The notes under the pieces are model-generated. The model saw nothing but the letters and a program-made list of their open reading frames with translations, did no database searches and was not told the origin of the DNA. A DNA stretch of 64,000 nucleotides from Actinophytocola gossypii (GTDB lineage: Bacteria > Actinomycetota > Actinomycetes > Mycobacteriales > Pseudonocardiaceae), in the NCBI RefSeq assembly GCF_025165815.1, contig NZ_JAFFZE010000014.1, forward strand, positions 1-64,000, in the 5' to 3' direction. The translations under genes were made by a program, and so were the position numbers. Below are positions 44,937 through 54,904 of this stretch, piece after piece. Positions within the stretch are counted from its first letter, which is position 1; each line of letters starts with the position of its first letter.

Positions 44937-45322
44937 CAGAACGCCGCCTTGAAGTGTTGGAGCTTCGGGGGCTCGTTCCGGGGCCACGTGATGGCGATGA
45001 TGTCGAAGCGTTCCGGGCACCATCTGACGTGGTGGTCGGCTCGCCAGCGGCGCGCCAGGCGGCGTATTCGGAGGCCTTTCTCGAAGGTCACGGCCTCGGC
45101 GGGGTGGCCGTAGTTGGTGCTGGTTCTGGTCTTGACCTCGCAGATGATCAGGTTGTGCCTGTCGGTGGCCACCAGGTCCAGCTCACCCTCGGGACACCGC
45201 CAGTTCTTGGACAGCACGATCAGGCCCTGGCGCTCCAGGTACCGGGCGGCCAGGACTTCGCCTTTCGCGCCGGTGCGTAGGTGCGGGGCTGTGGGGGTGG
45301 TGTGGGTCGTCATGGCACTCAC
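44936..45322 (-). CDS. yraN: UPF0102 (YraN family) nuclease-like protein
   Basis: The 128-residue protein has the restriction-endonuclease-like fold of UPF0102: GAKGEVLAARYLERQGLIVL, then the putative metal site in CPEGELDLVA and IICEVKTRT. A role in DNA repair or recombination is suspected but unproven. GTG at 45322 and ATG at 45313 are both possible starts. It heads the yraN-prp-comM-dprA set, with two DnaA boxes in the 128-base upstream gap. Confidence 0.9.
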   Translation of the reverse strand: MSAMTTHTTPTAPHLRTGAKGEVLAARYLERQGLIVLSKNWRCPEGELDLVATDRHNLIICEVKTRTSTNYGHPAEAVTFEKGLRIRRLARRWRADHHVRWCPERFDIIAITWPRNEPPKLQHFKAAF

Positions 45323-45365
45323 CGTCCCGGTTCATGGGGACGGGGGCCATGGGGGTGCGCTCAGC

Positions 45366-45403
45366 TGTGGACAACCCGGGGGGTTGGCGGCGGCTGTGGA
45401 TAG
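45366..45403 (-). promoter_or_regulatory. Pair of DnaA boxes upstream of yraN-comM-dprA
   Basis: On the minus strand TTGTCCACA (45366-45374) is the exact actinobacterial DnaA-box consensus, and CTATCCACA (45395-45403) is a one-base variant 29 bases away. Both lie in the same orientation 44-81 bases upstream of the yraN start, in non-coding DNA. A CCGTCCC/GGGACGG hairpin at 45322-45343 lies between them and the start. Confidence 0.55.
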
Positions 45404-45450
45404 CCGGGGTGGGATGGGACGGTGGGTGTGGTAGCGGGCGCTGCCAGCGG

Positions 45451-45774
45451 TCAGGTGCCGAAGGGGCCTTCTTCTGGCAGGCGGAGCTCGGGCTTGTCCA
45501 GCTCCTCCACGTTGACGTCCTTGAACGTGATCACTCGGACGTTCTTCACGAACCGGGCGGGGCGGTACATGTCCCACACCCACGCGTCGGACATCCGCAC
45601 CTCGAAGTAGACCTCACCGTCGGAGTCGCGTACCTGCACGTCGACCCCGTTGGCCAGGTAGAACCGCCGTTCCGTCTCCACCACGTAGGAGAACTGGCTG
45701 ACGATGTCGCGATACTCCCGGTAGAGCTGCAGCTCCATCTCGGTCTCGTACTTCTCGAGATCCTCCGCGCTCAT
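45451..45774 (-). CDS. DUF2469 domain protein
   Basis: The 107-residue protein belongs to the actinobacterial DUF2469 family (mycobacterial Rv2901c), with a strongly acidic amphipathic N-terminal helix ([20 protein letters not shown]) and a beta-rich remainder. Function unknown. The ATG overlaps the rnhB stop as ATGA, the same coupling as in mycobacteria. Confidence 0.9.
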   Translation of the reverse strand: MSAEDLEKYETEMELQLYREYRDIVSQFSYVVETERRFYLANGVDVQVRDSDGEVYFEVRMSDAWVWDMYRPARFVKNVRVITFKDVNVEELDKPELRLPEEGPFGT

Positions 45775-46553
45775 GCGGTTTCGCGCTCCTCCTGCTCGAC
45801 TGGTGTCGACCTCCCATTCTGAACCACGGCGGCCGCCGCCACACTCAAGGCCACCGGGTGTGGCGCGCGCATCCCGTGGGCCAGGCCCGCCGCGGCCACG
45901 TTCACGTACGACCAGCGGTGCGCGTGGCTGGGGCCGTGAGCCGCCAACGCCGCGCTGTGCGCCCCCGTGCAGTAGCCCTTGTGCTCGTCGAAGCCGTACG
46001 CCGGCAGCGACTCGTGGAGCTCGGCCATGATGCGGTCACGGGTCACCTTGGCCAGCACGGACGCCGCCGCCACACACGCCACGGCCTGGTCGCCCTTGAC
46101 CACCGGCATGCTCGGTGCGGTGAGCCCCGGCACCCGGAAACCGTCGATCAGCACGTATCCAGGATGCGTCCGGAGGCGCGCGATCGCGCGGCGCATGCCC
46201 TCGATGTTCGACACGTGTACCCCGATCAGGTCGACTTCCTCCACCGGGACGATCACCACGGAGTAGTCGAGGGCGCGCTTGCGCACGAGGTCGAACATGC
46301 GGTCGCGGGCGGCCGCGGTCAGCAGCTTCGAGTCGGTCAGGCCCTCGAAGCGGGCCGCGTCGCCGGGGCGGAGCACGCACGAGGCGACCACGAGCGGACC
46401 GGCGCACGCGCCTCGGCCCGCCTCGTCCACGCCGGCGACCGGGCCGAGGCCGCGGCGGTCGAGGGCGGCCTGCAACGCCCAGTTGCCGGAGTCCCGCCGC
46501 ATGATCGCCCGCGGGGGGCGGGACTCCAGCCAGTCGAGATGGGCCCGGGTCAC
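45771..46553 (-). CDS. rnhB: Ribonuclease HII
   Basis: The 260-residue enzyme cleaves RNA in RNA/DNA hybrids and single ribonucleotides in DNA. The active-site acidic residues lie in [13 protein letters not shown], and further on in [11 protein letters not shown] and [24 protein letters not shown] start at 46553 overlaps the first lepB stop as GTGA. A ~35-residue N-terminal extension precedes the catalytic fold. Confidence 0.95.
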   Translation of the reverse strand: MTRAHLDWLESRPPRAIMRRDSGNWALQAALDRRGLGPVAGVDEAGRGACAGPLVVASCVLRPGDAARFEGLTDSKLLTAAARDRMFDLVRKRALDYSVVIVPVEEVDLIGVHVSNIEGMRRAIARLRTHPGYVLIDGFRVPGLTAPSMPVVKGDQAVACVAAASVLAKVTRDRIMAELHESLPAYGFDEHKGYCTGAHSAALAAHGPSHAHRWSYVNVAAAGLAHGMRAPHPVALSVAAAAVVQNGRSTPVEQEERETA

Positions 46554-47485
46554 TGCTTGTCTCCCGATCCCGGAGATTCACTCGATCGGATGGACTTTAC
46601 GGTGTTGCGGACCCGGCGGCCGAGCCAGAGGGTCGGCCAGGCGGCGACGAGACCGACGCCGAGCGGCAGGCTGGACGGCAGAACGAAGGACAGGGCGACG
46701 TTGTCGACCTGCGGGTCGTGGTCGCCGACGCCCTGCCAGCGCGACGGCGGCAGCACGATGTACCGCGCCTTGCCGATCACGTTGTCCACCGGCACCAGGC
46801 CGTTGCGGCCACCGCCGCCCTGGCAGCGGGAGTCACACGAGTTGTTCCGGTTGTCGCCGAGCACCCACAGGTAGCCGTCCGGCACGTTGATCGGCGGGAA
46901 CTGTTCCTGCTCCCCCGACCCTGGCGCCCAGTAGATGTACGGCTCGTCCAGTGGCCGGCCGTCGACCAGCACCCGGTTCTGCTCGTCGCAGCACTCCACG
47001 GTCTGGCCACCGACGGCCACGACGCGCTTCACGACGTCGTCCTCGTCGGGTGAGGCGAGGCCGAACGCGGCGCCGATGTCCTGCAGCCAGGAGACGAACG
47101 CGTTGCTGGAGCGCTCGGACCTGAACTCGGACTGGTTCCAGGTGTCCGGCCGCTCGAACACCACGACCTCGCCCGGCTCCGGCTCGCCGAAGTTGAAGAC
47201 CAGTTTGTCGACCAGCACGCGGTCGCCGTAGCAGCCGGCGCAGCCGTGCAGCGTCTGCTCCATCGACTCGGACGGGATCACGAAGACCCGGGCCAGGAAG
47301 GTCTGGATGAGCAGCGCCAGCAGGAGCGCGACCCCGATGAGGATCGGCAGCTCCTTCCAAAAGGATCGCTGCTTCTTCTTGCGCCGGTTCTTGCGTCCGA
47401 GGGTCTCTTCGCGATCCGGCTCCGGCCGGTCGTCCCCCTCGTCCTCGTTGTCCCTGTTGTTTCCGGAGTGTGCGACGTCTGCCAC
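46550..47485 (-). CDS. lepB: Signal peptidase I (first of two tandem copies)
   Basis: The 311-residue membrane protease removes Sec signal peptides. A basic cytosolic N-terminus precedes one helix ([20 protein letters not shown]), then the catalytic S74 in PSESM and K153 in [10 protein letters not shown]. The C-terminal [11 protein letters not shown] box is present and a second hydrophobic helix closes the protein. Extra cysteine pairs (GCAGC, ECC, CDSRC) occur in both tandem copies. It lies 13 bases after the second lepB gene. Confidence 0.94.
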   Translation of the reverse strand: MADVAHSGNNRDNEDEGDDRPEPDREETLGRKNRRKKKQRSFWKELPILIGVALLLALLIQTFLARVFVIPSESMEQTLHGCAGCYGDRVLVDKLVFNFGEPEPGEVVVFERPDTWNQSEFRSERSSNAFVSWLQDIGAAFGLASPDEDDVVKRVVAVGGQTVECCDEQNRVLVDGRPLDEPYIYWAPGSGEQEQFPPINVPDGYLWVLGDNRNNSCDSRCQGGGGRNGLVPVDNVIGKARYIVLPPSRWQGVGDHDPQVDNVALSFVLPSSLPLGVGLVAAWPTLWLGRRVRNTVKSIRSSESPGSGDKQ

Positions 47486-47498
47486 TTGTGCAGGGTAC

Positions 47499-48515
47499 CT
47501 AGGAGGAAGGGTCGGACCGGCGGGGTGGGCGGACCACCCAGCGCAGGCGGCGAGTCAGCCACAACGCCGGCCACGCGGCCACCAGACCGACGGTCGCGGG
47601 CAGGCCGGCCTGCCACGCCGGGGCGCCCATCGCCATCGGGATGCCGGCCTGCGGGTTGTGATCGCCGACCCCGCGCCAGCGGGACGGCGGCAGCACGATG
47701 TACCGCGCCTTGCCGATCACGTTGTCCAGCGGAACCACACCCCGAATGCCGCCGCCACCCTGGCAGCGGGAGTCGCACGAGTCGCTGCGGTTGTCCCCCA
47801 TCACCCACAGGGTGCCCTCGGGGACCAGGACCGGCTCGAACCGCTGCTGGGCGTCCGGTTCGCCGTTCTGCCAATAGATGTACGGCTCGTCGAGCGGCCG
47901 GCCGTCGACCAGGACCCGCCACTGGTCGTCGCAGCACTGGACGGTCTGGCCGCCGACCGCGATCACCCGCTTGACGAAGTCGCGCTCGTCCGGGGGCGCC
48001 AGGCCGACCAGGGCGCCGATCTGGCGCAGGGCGTCGACCACGACGTTGTCGGACTCGGGCTCGGCGACGTCGTTCTCCGTCCACGCGTCGGGGCCCTTGA
48101 AGACGACGACGTCGCCGGGTTCCGGGTCGCCGAACGTGTAGACGAGCTTGTCGACGAGGACGCGGTCGCCCGTGCAGCCGGGGCAGCCGTGCAGCGTCTT
48201 CTCCATGGAGCCGGACGGGATGGAGTAGACGCGACCGATGAACTGCTGGATCAGGAAGGTGAGCAGTACCGCCACCGCGACCAGGGTCAGCAGCTCACGC
48301 CACAGCGGCTGCTTCTTCGGGGGGCGGCGGTGCCGGCCACGGCGTTTCGACCGGCGGGTGTCGTCGGTTGGCGCGTCGGCCGGTTCGTCGGCGGGCGACT
48401 CCCCTGGTGCCGGGCGATCGGAGTGGTCGGCGGGGTCGTTCCCGCCGACCGTCGGGATCTGCTCGGTGCGGTCCGGGTCATCCTCAGGCGATTGAGCATG
48501 CACAGGGGTGACCAC
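47499..48515 (-). CDS. lepB: Signal peptidase I (second tandem copy)
   Basis: The 338-residue paralogue has a longer acidic N-terminus (about 70 residues), one transmembrane helix, S103 in PSGSM and K182 in VKRVIAVGG, and the same cysteine pairs and a C-terminal helix. Both copies keep the Ser/Lys dyad, so both should be active. Compared with mycobacteria, which have a single lepB here, this is a tandem duplication. It lies 39 bases downstream of rplS. Confidence 0.94.
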   Translation of the reverse strand: MVTPVHAQSPEDDPDRTEQIPTVGGNDPADHSDRPAPGESPADEPADAPTDDTRRSKRRGRHRRPPKKQPLWRELLTLVAVAVLLTFLIQQFIGRVYSIPSGSMEKTLHGCPGCTGDRVLVDKLVYTFGDPEPGDVVVFKGPDAWTENDVAEPESDNVVVDALRQIGALVGLAPPDERDFVKRVIAVGGQTVQCCDDQWRVLVDGRPLDEPYIYWQNGEPDAQQRFEPVLVPEGTLWVMGDNRSDSCDSRCQGGGGIRGVVPLDNVIGKARYIVLPPSRWRGVGDHNPQAGIPMAMGAPAWQAGLPATVGLVAAWPALWLTRRLRWVVRPPRRSDPSS

Positions 48516-48554
48516 GAAACCAGGCTACGGGAGATCGCGAACCGTGGCTCCCGG

Positions 48555-48914
48555 TCAGGAGGTCGGCGCCGTCTCGCGCTTCTCCTTGATCTTGGCGGCC
48601 TTGCCGCGCAGCTCGCGCAGGTAGTACAGCTTCGCGCGGCGCACGTCACCCCGGCGGTCGACCTCGATCTTCGCGATGTTCGGGGAGTGCACCGGGAAGG
48701 TGCGCTCCACGCCGACGCCGAAGGAGATCTTGCGCACCGTGAAGGTCTCGCGGATGCCACCGCCCTGCCGGCGGATGACGGCGCCCTTGAAGACCTGGGT
48801 CCGCTCGCGGGAGCCCTCGATGACGCGGACGTGGACCTTCAGCGTGTCGCCCGGGCGGAAAGCCGGGACGTCGGAGCGCAGCGACTTCGCGTCCAGGGCA
48901 TCCAGGGTGTTCAT
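48555..48914 (-). CDS. rplS: 50S ribosomal protein L19
   Basis: The 119-residue bL19 has the conserved [20 protein letters not shown] and [20 protein letters not shown]. The ATG at 48914 gives the usual length; in-frame ATGs upstream (48932 and beyond) would add an unusual Arg/Thr-rich segment. It stands between trmD and lepB as in mycobacteria. Confidence 0.96.
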   Translation of the reverse strand: MNTLDALDAKSLRSDVPAFRPGDTLKVHVRVIEGSRERTQVFKGAVIRRQGGGIRETFTVRKISFGVGVERTFPVHSPNIAKIEVDRRGDVRRAKLYYLRELRGKAAKIKEKRETAPTS

Positions 48915-49034
48915 CGGTGTATCCGTCCTCATGTCGTTCGTGCGTCCCCAAGGCTCGGTACGAGTCCAGATCAACCTTGAGGGAAGTCAACGTCGAGCGC
49001 GCCCGAGACGCCACCCGGTCGCAGCAACCCACCG

Positions 49035-49040
49035 ATTATG
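49035..49040 (-). promoter_or_regulatory. Candidate -10 of the rplS transcript
   Basis: CATAAT on the minus strand lies in the 158-base gap between trmD and rplS and would give an rplS leader of about 110 bases. No good -35 is visible. The leader may be structured (GGCTCGGTACGAGTCC region) but no known L19 leader is recognised. Confidence 0.35.
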
Positions 49041-49072
49041 TCACGCGCGATTAGTCGACGGGCGCGGGGGGA

Positions 49073-49819
49073 TCAGCCGTCGGCGCGCAGTCGCTCCAGC
49101 GTGGCGAGGTCGTGCTTGTCCAGCGACCCGTCCGGCAGGGCGTCCAACAGGTCGGGGCGGCGGTGGAACGTGCGCTCCAGCGCCTGGTCACGCCGCCAGC
49201 GGGCGATCGCGCCGTGGTTGCCGGAGCGCAGCACGTCCGGGACCGCGAGGTCGCGCCACACCTCGGGTCGGGTGTAGCTCGGGCCTTCGAGCAGGCCGTC
49301 GGAGAACGAGTCCTGTTCGGCGGAGGCGGGGTTGCCGAGCACGCCGGGCAGCAGGCGGGCGACGGCCTCGACCATCGTCATCACCGCGACCTCGCCGCCG
49401 ACCAGCACGTAGTCGCCGACGGAGACCTCGTCGACCGGCATCCGGCGGGCGGCGTCGTCGAGCACACGCTGGTCGATGCCCTCGTAGCGGCCGCAGGCGA
49501 ACAGCAGCCACTCCTCCCCCGCGTACTCGCGGGCGAGGGCCTGGGTGAACGGGCGGCCGGCGGGGGTTGGCACGACGAGCCGCGGGGTGCCGGTGGCGCA
49601 CAGCTCGTCCAGGGCCTCGCCCCAGACCTGGGGCTTCATCACCATGCCGGGACCGCCGCCGTAGGGGCTGTCGTCGACGGCCTTGTGCACGTCGTGGGTC
49701 CACTTGCGCAGGTCGTGGACGTCCAGGGAGAGCAGGCCGCGCTCGATCGCGCGGCCGAGGAGCGCCTGGCGCAACGGGTCCAGGTACTCGGGGAAGATCG
49801 TCACGACGTCGATGCGCAC
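49073..49819 (-). CDS. trmD: tRNA (guanine-37-N1)-methyltransferase
   Basis: The 248-residue SPOUT enzyme methylates G37 next to the anticodon. The start [20 protein letters not shown], the [11 protein letters not shown] segment, and the knot region [13 protein letters not shown] with [17 protein letters not shown] are diagnostic. Its start is immediately adjacent to the rimM stop, within the rpsP-khpA-rimM-trmD operon. Confidence 0.97.
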   Translation of the reverse strand: MRIDVVTIFPEYLDPLRQALLGRAIERGLLSLDVHDLRKWTHDVHKAVDDSPYGGGPGMVMKPQVWGEALDELCATGTPRLVVPTPAGRPFTQALAREYAGEEWLLFACGRYEGIDQRVLDDAARRMPVDEVSVGDYVLVGGEVAVMTMVEAVARLLPGVLGNPASAEQDSFSDGLLEGPSYTRPEVWRDLAVPDVLRSGNHGAIARWRRDQALERTFHRRPDLLDALPDGSLDKHDLATLERLRADG

Positions 49820-50335
49820 TTACAGCAGGCCTTCCGGCGGGTCCAGGACCACGCGGCCGCCGGCGACGTCGACCTCGGGAACGATCGCGCGGACGAACGG
49901 CACCAGCACCTCGGTTTCGTCGTCCCGGCGCAGGACGAGCAGTTCGCCGCCGGGCCCGCGGGCGATCTCGGCGACCCGGCCGACCTCGGTGCCGTCGGCG
50001 AGGACGGCGACCAGGCCCTCGAGCTCGTGGTCGTAGAAGGCGTCCGGGTCGTCGGACGGCGGCAGTTCGGCCGCGTCGACCAGCAGTTGCGCGCCGCGGA
50101 GGGTCTCGGCGGCGTCGCGGTCGGGAACCTCGTCGAAGCGGACCAGCAGGCGGCCGGAGTGGTGGCGCACCGACGAAACCGTGAGCGCGCGGCGCGAACG
50201 GTCCCGGAGCCGTGCGGAGAGCACGGCCCCGGGGGCGAAACGTTCATCCGGCGCGTCGGTGTGGATGTCGACGGCCAGCTCGCCGGCGATGCCGTGTGCC
50301 TTGGCAACGCGGCCGACCAGGAGCAGATCGGTCAT
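49820..50335 (-). CDS. rimM: 16S rRNA processing protein RimM
   Basis: The 171-residue 30S maturation factor has the N-terminal RimM fold (LLVGRVAKAHGIAGELAVDI) and a C-terminal PRC-barrel ending in VLDPPEGLL. It binds S19 and assists 16S 3' domain assembly. Its end touches trmD and its start follows khpA by one base, so the genes are one operon. Confidence 0.95.
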   Translation of the reverse strand: MTDLLLVGRVAKAHGIAGELAVDIHTDAPDERFAPGAVLSARLRDRSRRALTVSSVRHHSGRLLVRFDEVPDRDAAETLRGAQLLVDAAELPPSDDPDAFYDHELEGLVAVLADGTEVGRVAEIARGPGGELLVLRRDDETEVLVPFVRAIVPEVDVAGGRVVLDPPEGLL

Positions 50336-50575
50336 CTACTGGTCGGTGTCGACGACGTCCACTCGGATGCCGCGACCGCCGATGCCGGCCATCACGGTGC
50401 GCAGCGAGGTGGCGGTGCGGCCGCCCCGGCCGATGACCTTGCCGAGATCGTCCGGGTTGACGTGCAGTTCGAGGGTGCGGCCGCGGCGGGTGGTCACCAG
50501 CTCGACACGCACGTCGTCCGGGTTGTCGACGATGCCACGTACCAGGTGTTCGAGAGCATCAGCCAAGAAACTCAC
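50336..50575 (-). CDS. khpA: KH-domain RNA-binding protein KhpA
   Basis: The 79-residue protein is a single KH domain with [19 protein letters not shown], the GxxG loop being GRGG. KhpA proteins bind sRNA and mRNA and influence cell elongation. It is coupled to rpsP by a 4-base overlap (50572-50575). Confidence 0.95.
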   Translation of the reverse strand: MSFLADALEHLVRGIVDNPDDVRVELVTTRRGRTLELHVNPDDLGKVIGRGGRTATSLRTVMAGIGGRGIRVDVVDTDQ

Positions 50576-51063
50576 GACTCTTCCTTGGCACCCTCGTCAG
50601 CCGGCTTCTCGGCCTTCTCGTCGGCCTTCGCGTCGGTCTTCGCGTCGGCCTTGTCATCGGCCTTCTTCTTGGCCGCGCCACCCTTCTTCTTCGGGGTGGT
50701 GGCCTCGGTGGTCGGCTCCTCGCCCGCGGCCTTGAGGGCGGCCTCGAACAGCTCCTGCTTGGTCGGCTTGGCCTCCGCGTGCTTCAGCGTGCCCTCGCTG
50801 CCCGGCAGGCCCTTGAACTTCTGCCAGTCGCCGGTGATCTCCAGGATCCGCTGGACCGACTCGGTGGGCTGCGCGCCGACACCCAGCCAGTACTGGGTGC
50901 GCTCGGAGTCGACCTCGATCAGGCTCGGCTCGTCCTTCGGGTGGTACCGGCCGATCGTCTCGATCGCCTTGCCGCTGCGGCGGGTGCGGGCGTCGGAGAC
51001 GATGACGCGGTAGTACGGCGCCCGGATCTTGCCGAGACGCTGCAGCTTGATCTTGACTGCCAC
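50572..51063 (-). CDS. rpsP: 30S ribosomal protein S16 with lysine/alanine-rich tail
   Basis: The 163-residue bS16 begins [20 protein letters not shown] and has the S16 core to about residue 85. A charged C-terminal tail of about 75 residues, rich in Lys, Ala, Asp and Glu ([19 protein letters not shown]), makes it longer than E. coli S16 (82) but is common in actinobacteria. It is the first gene of the rpsP-khpA-rimM-trmD operon. Confidence 0.96.
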   Translation of the reverse strand: MAVKIKLQRLGKIRAPYYRVIVSDARTRRSGKAIETIGRYHPKDEPSLIEVDSERTQYWLGVGAQPTESVQRILEITGDWQKFKGLPGSEGTLKHAEAKPTKQELFEAALKAAGEEPTTEATTPKKKGGAAKKKADDKADAKTDAKADEKAEKPADEGAKEES

Positions 51064-51217
51064 GGGTGGTGGTGCTCCTCAACTGGTGATGGTTCAGGGC
51101 GCCGGCTGCCCGCGTGGGGACTGCGGAACCGCTGGTGCCCGAAGTTCGGTGGCGTCATGGCGCGGTGAGAGGGTCCGGCCACGACGGACAGCCGTACATT
51201 CTGCCAGACCGGTCCGG

Positions 51218-51976
51218 TCAGGCCGGCATGGCCCCGACCGCGACCAGCAGCGCCGCGAGCGCGGGCAGGAAGTTGTTGATCTGGTGGGCGACGATGCTCG
51301 CGCCGAGCCGGCCGGTGAACAGGCGCGCGAGACCGATCGGAATGCCGATCACGAGCAGCAGCGAGGTACGCAGCGGCTCGAGGTGGCTGATCGCGAAGAT
51401 GACCGTGGTCAGGGTGAACACCGCCCACCGGCCCCACTTGAGCCGTTCGAGCGCGCCCCAGAGCAGGCCGCGGTAGATGACCTCCTCGCAGACCGGCGCG
51501 ACCAGCCAGACGAACAGGAACATGGTGATCGCGGCGGCCAGGGGCATCCGCTCGTTCTCGACGAGGCGGCCGACGGCGGAGGACGCGTTCTCGTCGCCGA
51601 CGACGTTGGTCCACACGACGGCCCCGACCGTGGTGCAGACCAGGCCGATCGCGCCGAACTTGAACCCGGCGCGGAGGTCCTCGCGGTGGAACGACCAGCG
51701 CAGGTCGAGCTTGGGCCCGTTGCCGCGGAGCTTGGTGACCAGCACCGCGGTGACCGCGGCGAGGACGGTGGGCACCATGGTGCCGAGCAGGACGACGGTG
51801 CTGGAGGTGGGGGCGTCCGGGGCGACGACGCCGACGAGGGCGCCGATGACGACCGCGGAGAGAACGAAGACGGCGTAGACGACGAGGAAGGCGCCGAACC
51901 CCCAGCGGTGTGTCCGGGTCGGCGGGTCGGTGCGGTCCGTCGCCGCGGCCTCCGTCGCTTCCCGTTCGGTCGTCAC
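51218..51976 (-). CDS. CPBP family intramembrane metalloprotease
   Basis: The 252-residue membrane protein has about eight helices and the CAAX-protease/bacteriocin-processing (CPBP) motifs: EEVIYRG near residue 150, FAISHLE, and AHQINN. The GTG at 51976 (TTEREATEAAATD) gives a cytosolic leader before the first helix; the in-frame region upstream includes the 22-bp tandem repeat and is not coding. No ribosome binding site is obvious. Substrate unknown; self-immunity or prenyl-protein processing are typical family roles. Confidence 0.85.
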   Translation of the reverse strand: MTTEREATEAAATDRTDPPTRTHRWGFGAFLVVYAVFVLSAVVIGALVGVVAPDAPTSSTVVLLGTMVPTVLAAVTAVLVTKLRGNGPKLDLRWSFHREDLRAGFKFGAIGLVCTTVGAVVWTNVVGDENASSAVGRLVENERMPLAAAITMFLFVWLVAPVCEEVIYRGLLWGALERLKWGRWAVFTLTTVIFAISHLEPLRTSLLLVIGIPIGLARLFTGRLGASIVAHQINNFLPALAALLVAVGAMPA

Positions 51977-52041
51977 TTGTTCGAGAGTAGTCCGTTCGGC
52001 CGCGCGCAACCGGACAAGCTGGGGCTTTCGGGGATGAAGCA

Positions 52042-52107
52042 GGACGGGAACGTACGACTCGCCGGACGGGAACGTACGACTCGCGGGACGGGAACGTACG
52101 ACTCGCG
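52042..52107 (-). repeat. 22-bp tandem direct repeat (three copies)
   Basis: Three 22-bp units, GGACGGGAACGTACGACTCG plus two bases, start at 52042, 52064 and 52086 and differ only in the last base. Each contains the palindrome CGTACG. They fill the space between the amidohydrolase stop and the CPBP protease start. Confidence 0.9.
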
Positions 52108-52110
52108 GGT

Positions 52111-53171
52111 TCAGCGTGGGAGCAGGCGGCCGCGGAGGATCAGGTGCGTGGGGGTGCGGAGCGTGTCCAGGTTCTCGCGGGGGTCGGTGGCGTAGGCGAC
52201 GATGTCGGCGGCGGAGGAGTCCTGGATGCCGGACCAGCCGAGCCACGAGCGGGCGTTCCAGGACGCGGCGGCGATGGCCTGTTCGCGGGTCATGCCGGTC
52301 TCGTGCAGGGCGACGATCTCGTCGACGATGCGGCCGTGGGCGATGCCGCCCCCGGCGTCGGTGCCGGCGTAGACGGGGATACCGGCCTCGATGGCGGTGC
52401 CGACGGTGCGGCGGACGCGGCCGTAGAGGTCGAGCATGTGGCCGGCGTAGCGCGGGTACTTGCTCGCGCCGGCGGCGATGCCGGGGAACGTCTCGATGTT
52501 GATCAGGGTCGGGACCAGGGCGGTGCCGTGGTCGACCATGGCGGCGACGGTGTCGTCGGTGAGGCCGGTGCCGTGCTCGATGCAGTCGATGCCGGCCTCG
52601 ATCAGGGGCAGCAGCGCGTCGGAGCCGAAGACGTGGGCGGTCACCCGCGCGCCGGCGGCGTGGGCGACGCGGATGGCCTCGGCGAGGATGTCGTCCGGCC
52701 AGAGCGGCGCGAGGTCGCCGACCTCGCGGTCGATGTAGTCGCCGACGAGCTTCACCCAGCCGTCGCCGTTGGCGGCCTGCTCGGCGACGACGTCGGGCAG
52801 CAGCGACGGGTCGTCGAGTTCCTCGGCCATCCCCCGGATGTAGCGCTTGGGGCGGGCGATGTGCCGGCCGGCGCGGATCAGCCTGGGCAGGTCGAGGCGT
52901 TCCTGCAGGGGGCTGGTGTCGATCGGTGAGCCGCAGTCGCGGATCAGCAGGGCGCCCGCGTCGCGGTCGGTGACCGCCTGGGTCGCCGCCTCCGCCAGGT
53001 CCTCGGCGATGCCGACGTGGCAGTGGGCGTCCACCAGGCCGGGCAGCAGGTAGCCGCCGTCGACCACGGTCCGCGCGCCCGGCACCGGCTCGGTGCGGAT
53101 CCGGCCGTTGACGATCCAGAGGTCGCGCTCCTCCTCCTCGGGGAGCACGACGCCGCGCAGGTGGAGAGCGG

Positions 53172-53175
<4 letters not shown>
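52111..53175 (-). CDS. Amidohydrolase family protein
   Basis: The 354-residue metal-dependent hydrolase has the TIM-barrel metal motif in LLPGLVDAHCHVG, further ligands in RVTAHVFG and CIEHGTGL, and GTDAGGG for the last aspartate. It corresponds to mycobacterial Rv2915c, in the same place next to ffh. Substrate unknown; imidazolonepropionase- or dipeptidase-like reactions are typical. GTG start overlaps the ffh stop as GTGA. Confidence 0.88.
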
Positions 53176-54737
<1,562 letters not shown>

Positions 54738-54772
54738 GACGTCGAGGGTAGCCGCTCCCCGGGTATGGACGT

Positions 54773-54835
54773 CGGGACGGGCTCGACCCCTCGACGAGCC
54801 CAGTCCCGAGTCCGCACACCCTCCCCGTTGTGCGG
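54773..54835 (-). terminator. Tandem hairpins ending the amt-glnB-glnD operon
   Basis: Two hairpins lie between the glnD stop and ffh. CCGCACA/TGTGCGG (54812-54835) comes first, then a 13-bp stem with one bulge, CGGGAC-GGGCTCG with CGAGCCC-a-GTCCCG (54773-54808). They should separate the nitrogen operon from ffh. Confidence 0.65.
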
Positions 54836-54904
54836 GTTCCAGCATCGCGAACCGGACGAAAGCCCAGGAGCGTGATCGCCCCCGGTCGAACTAGGGACAA
54901 CTAC

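Noticed and set aside
46550-47485. First lepB copy as a decaying duplicate
   Set aside because: Catalytic S74 and K153, membrane anchors and the GDNRNNS box are intact with no frameshift.
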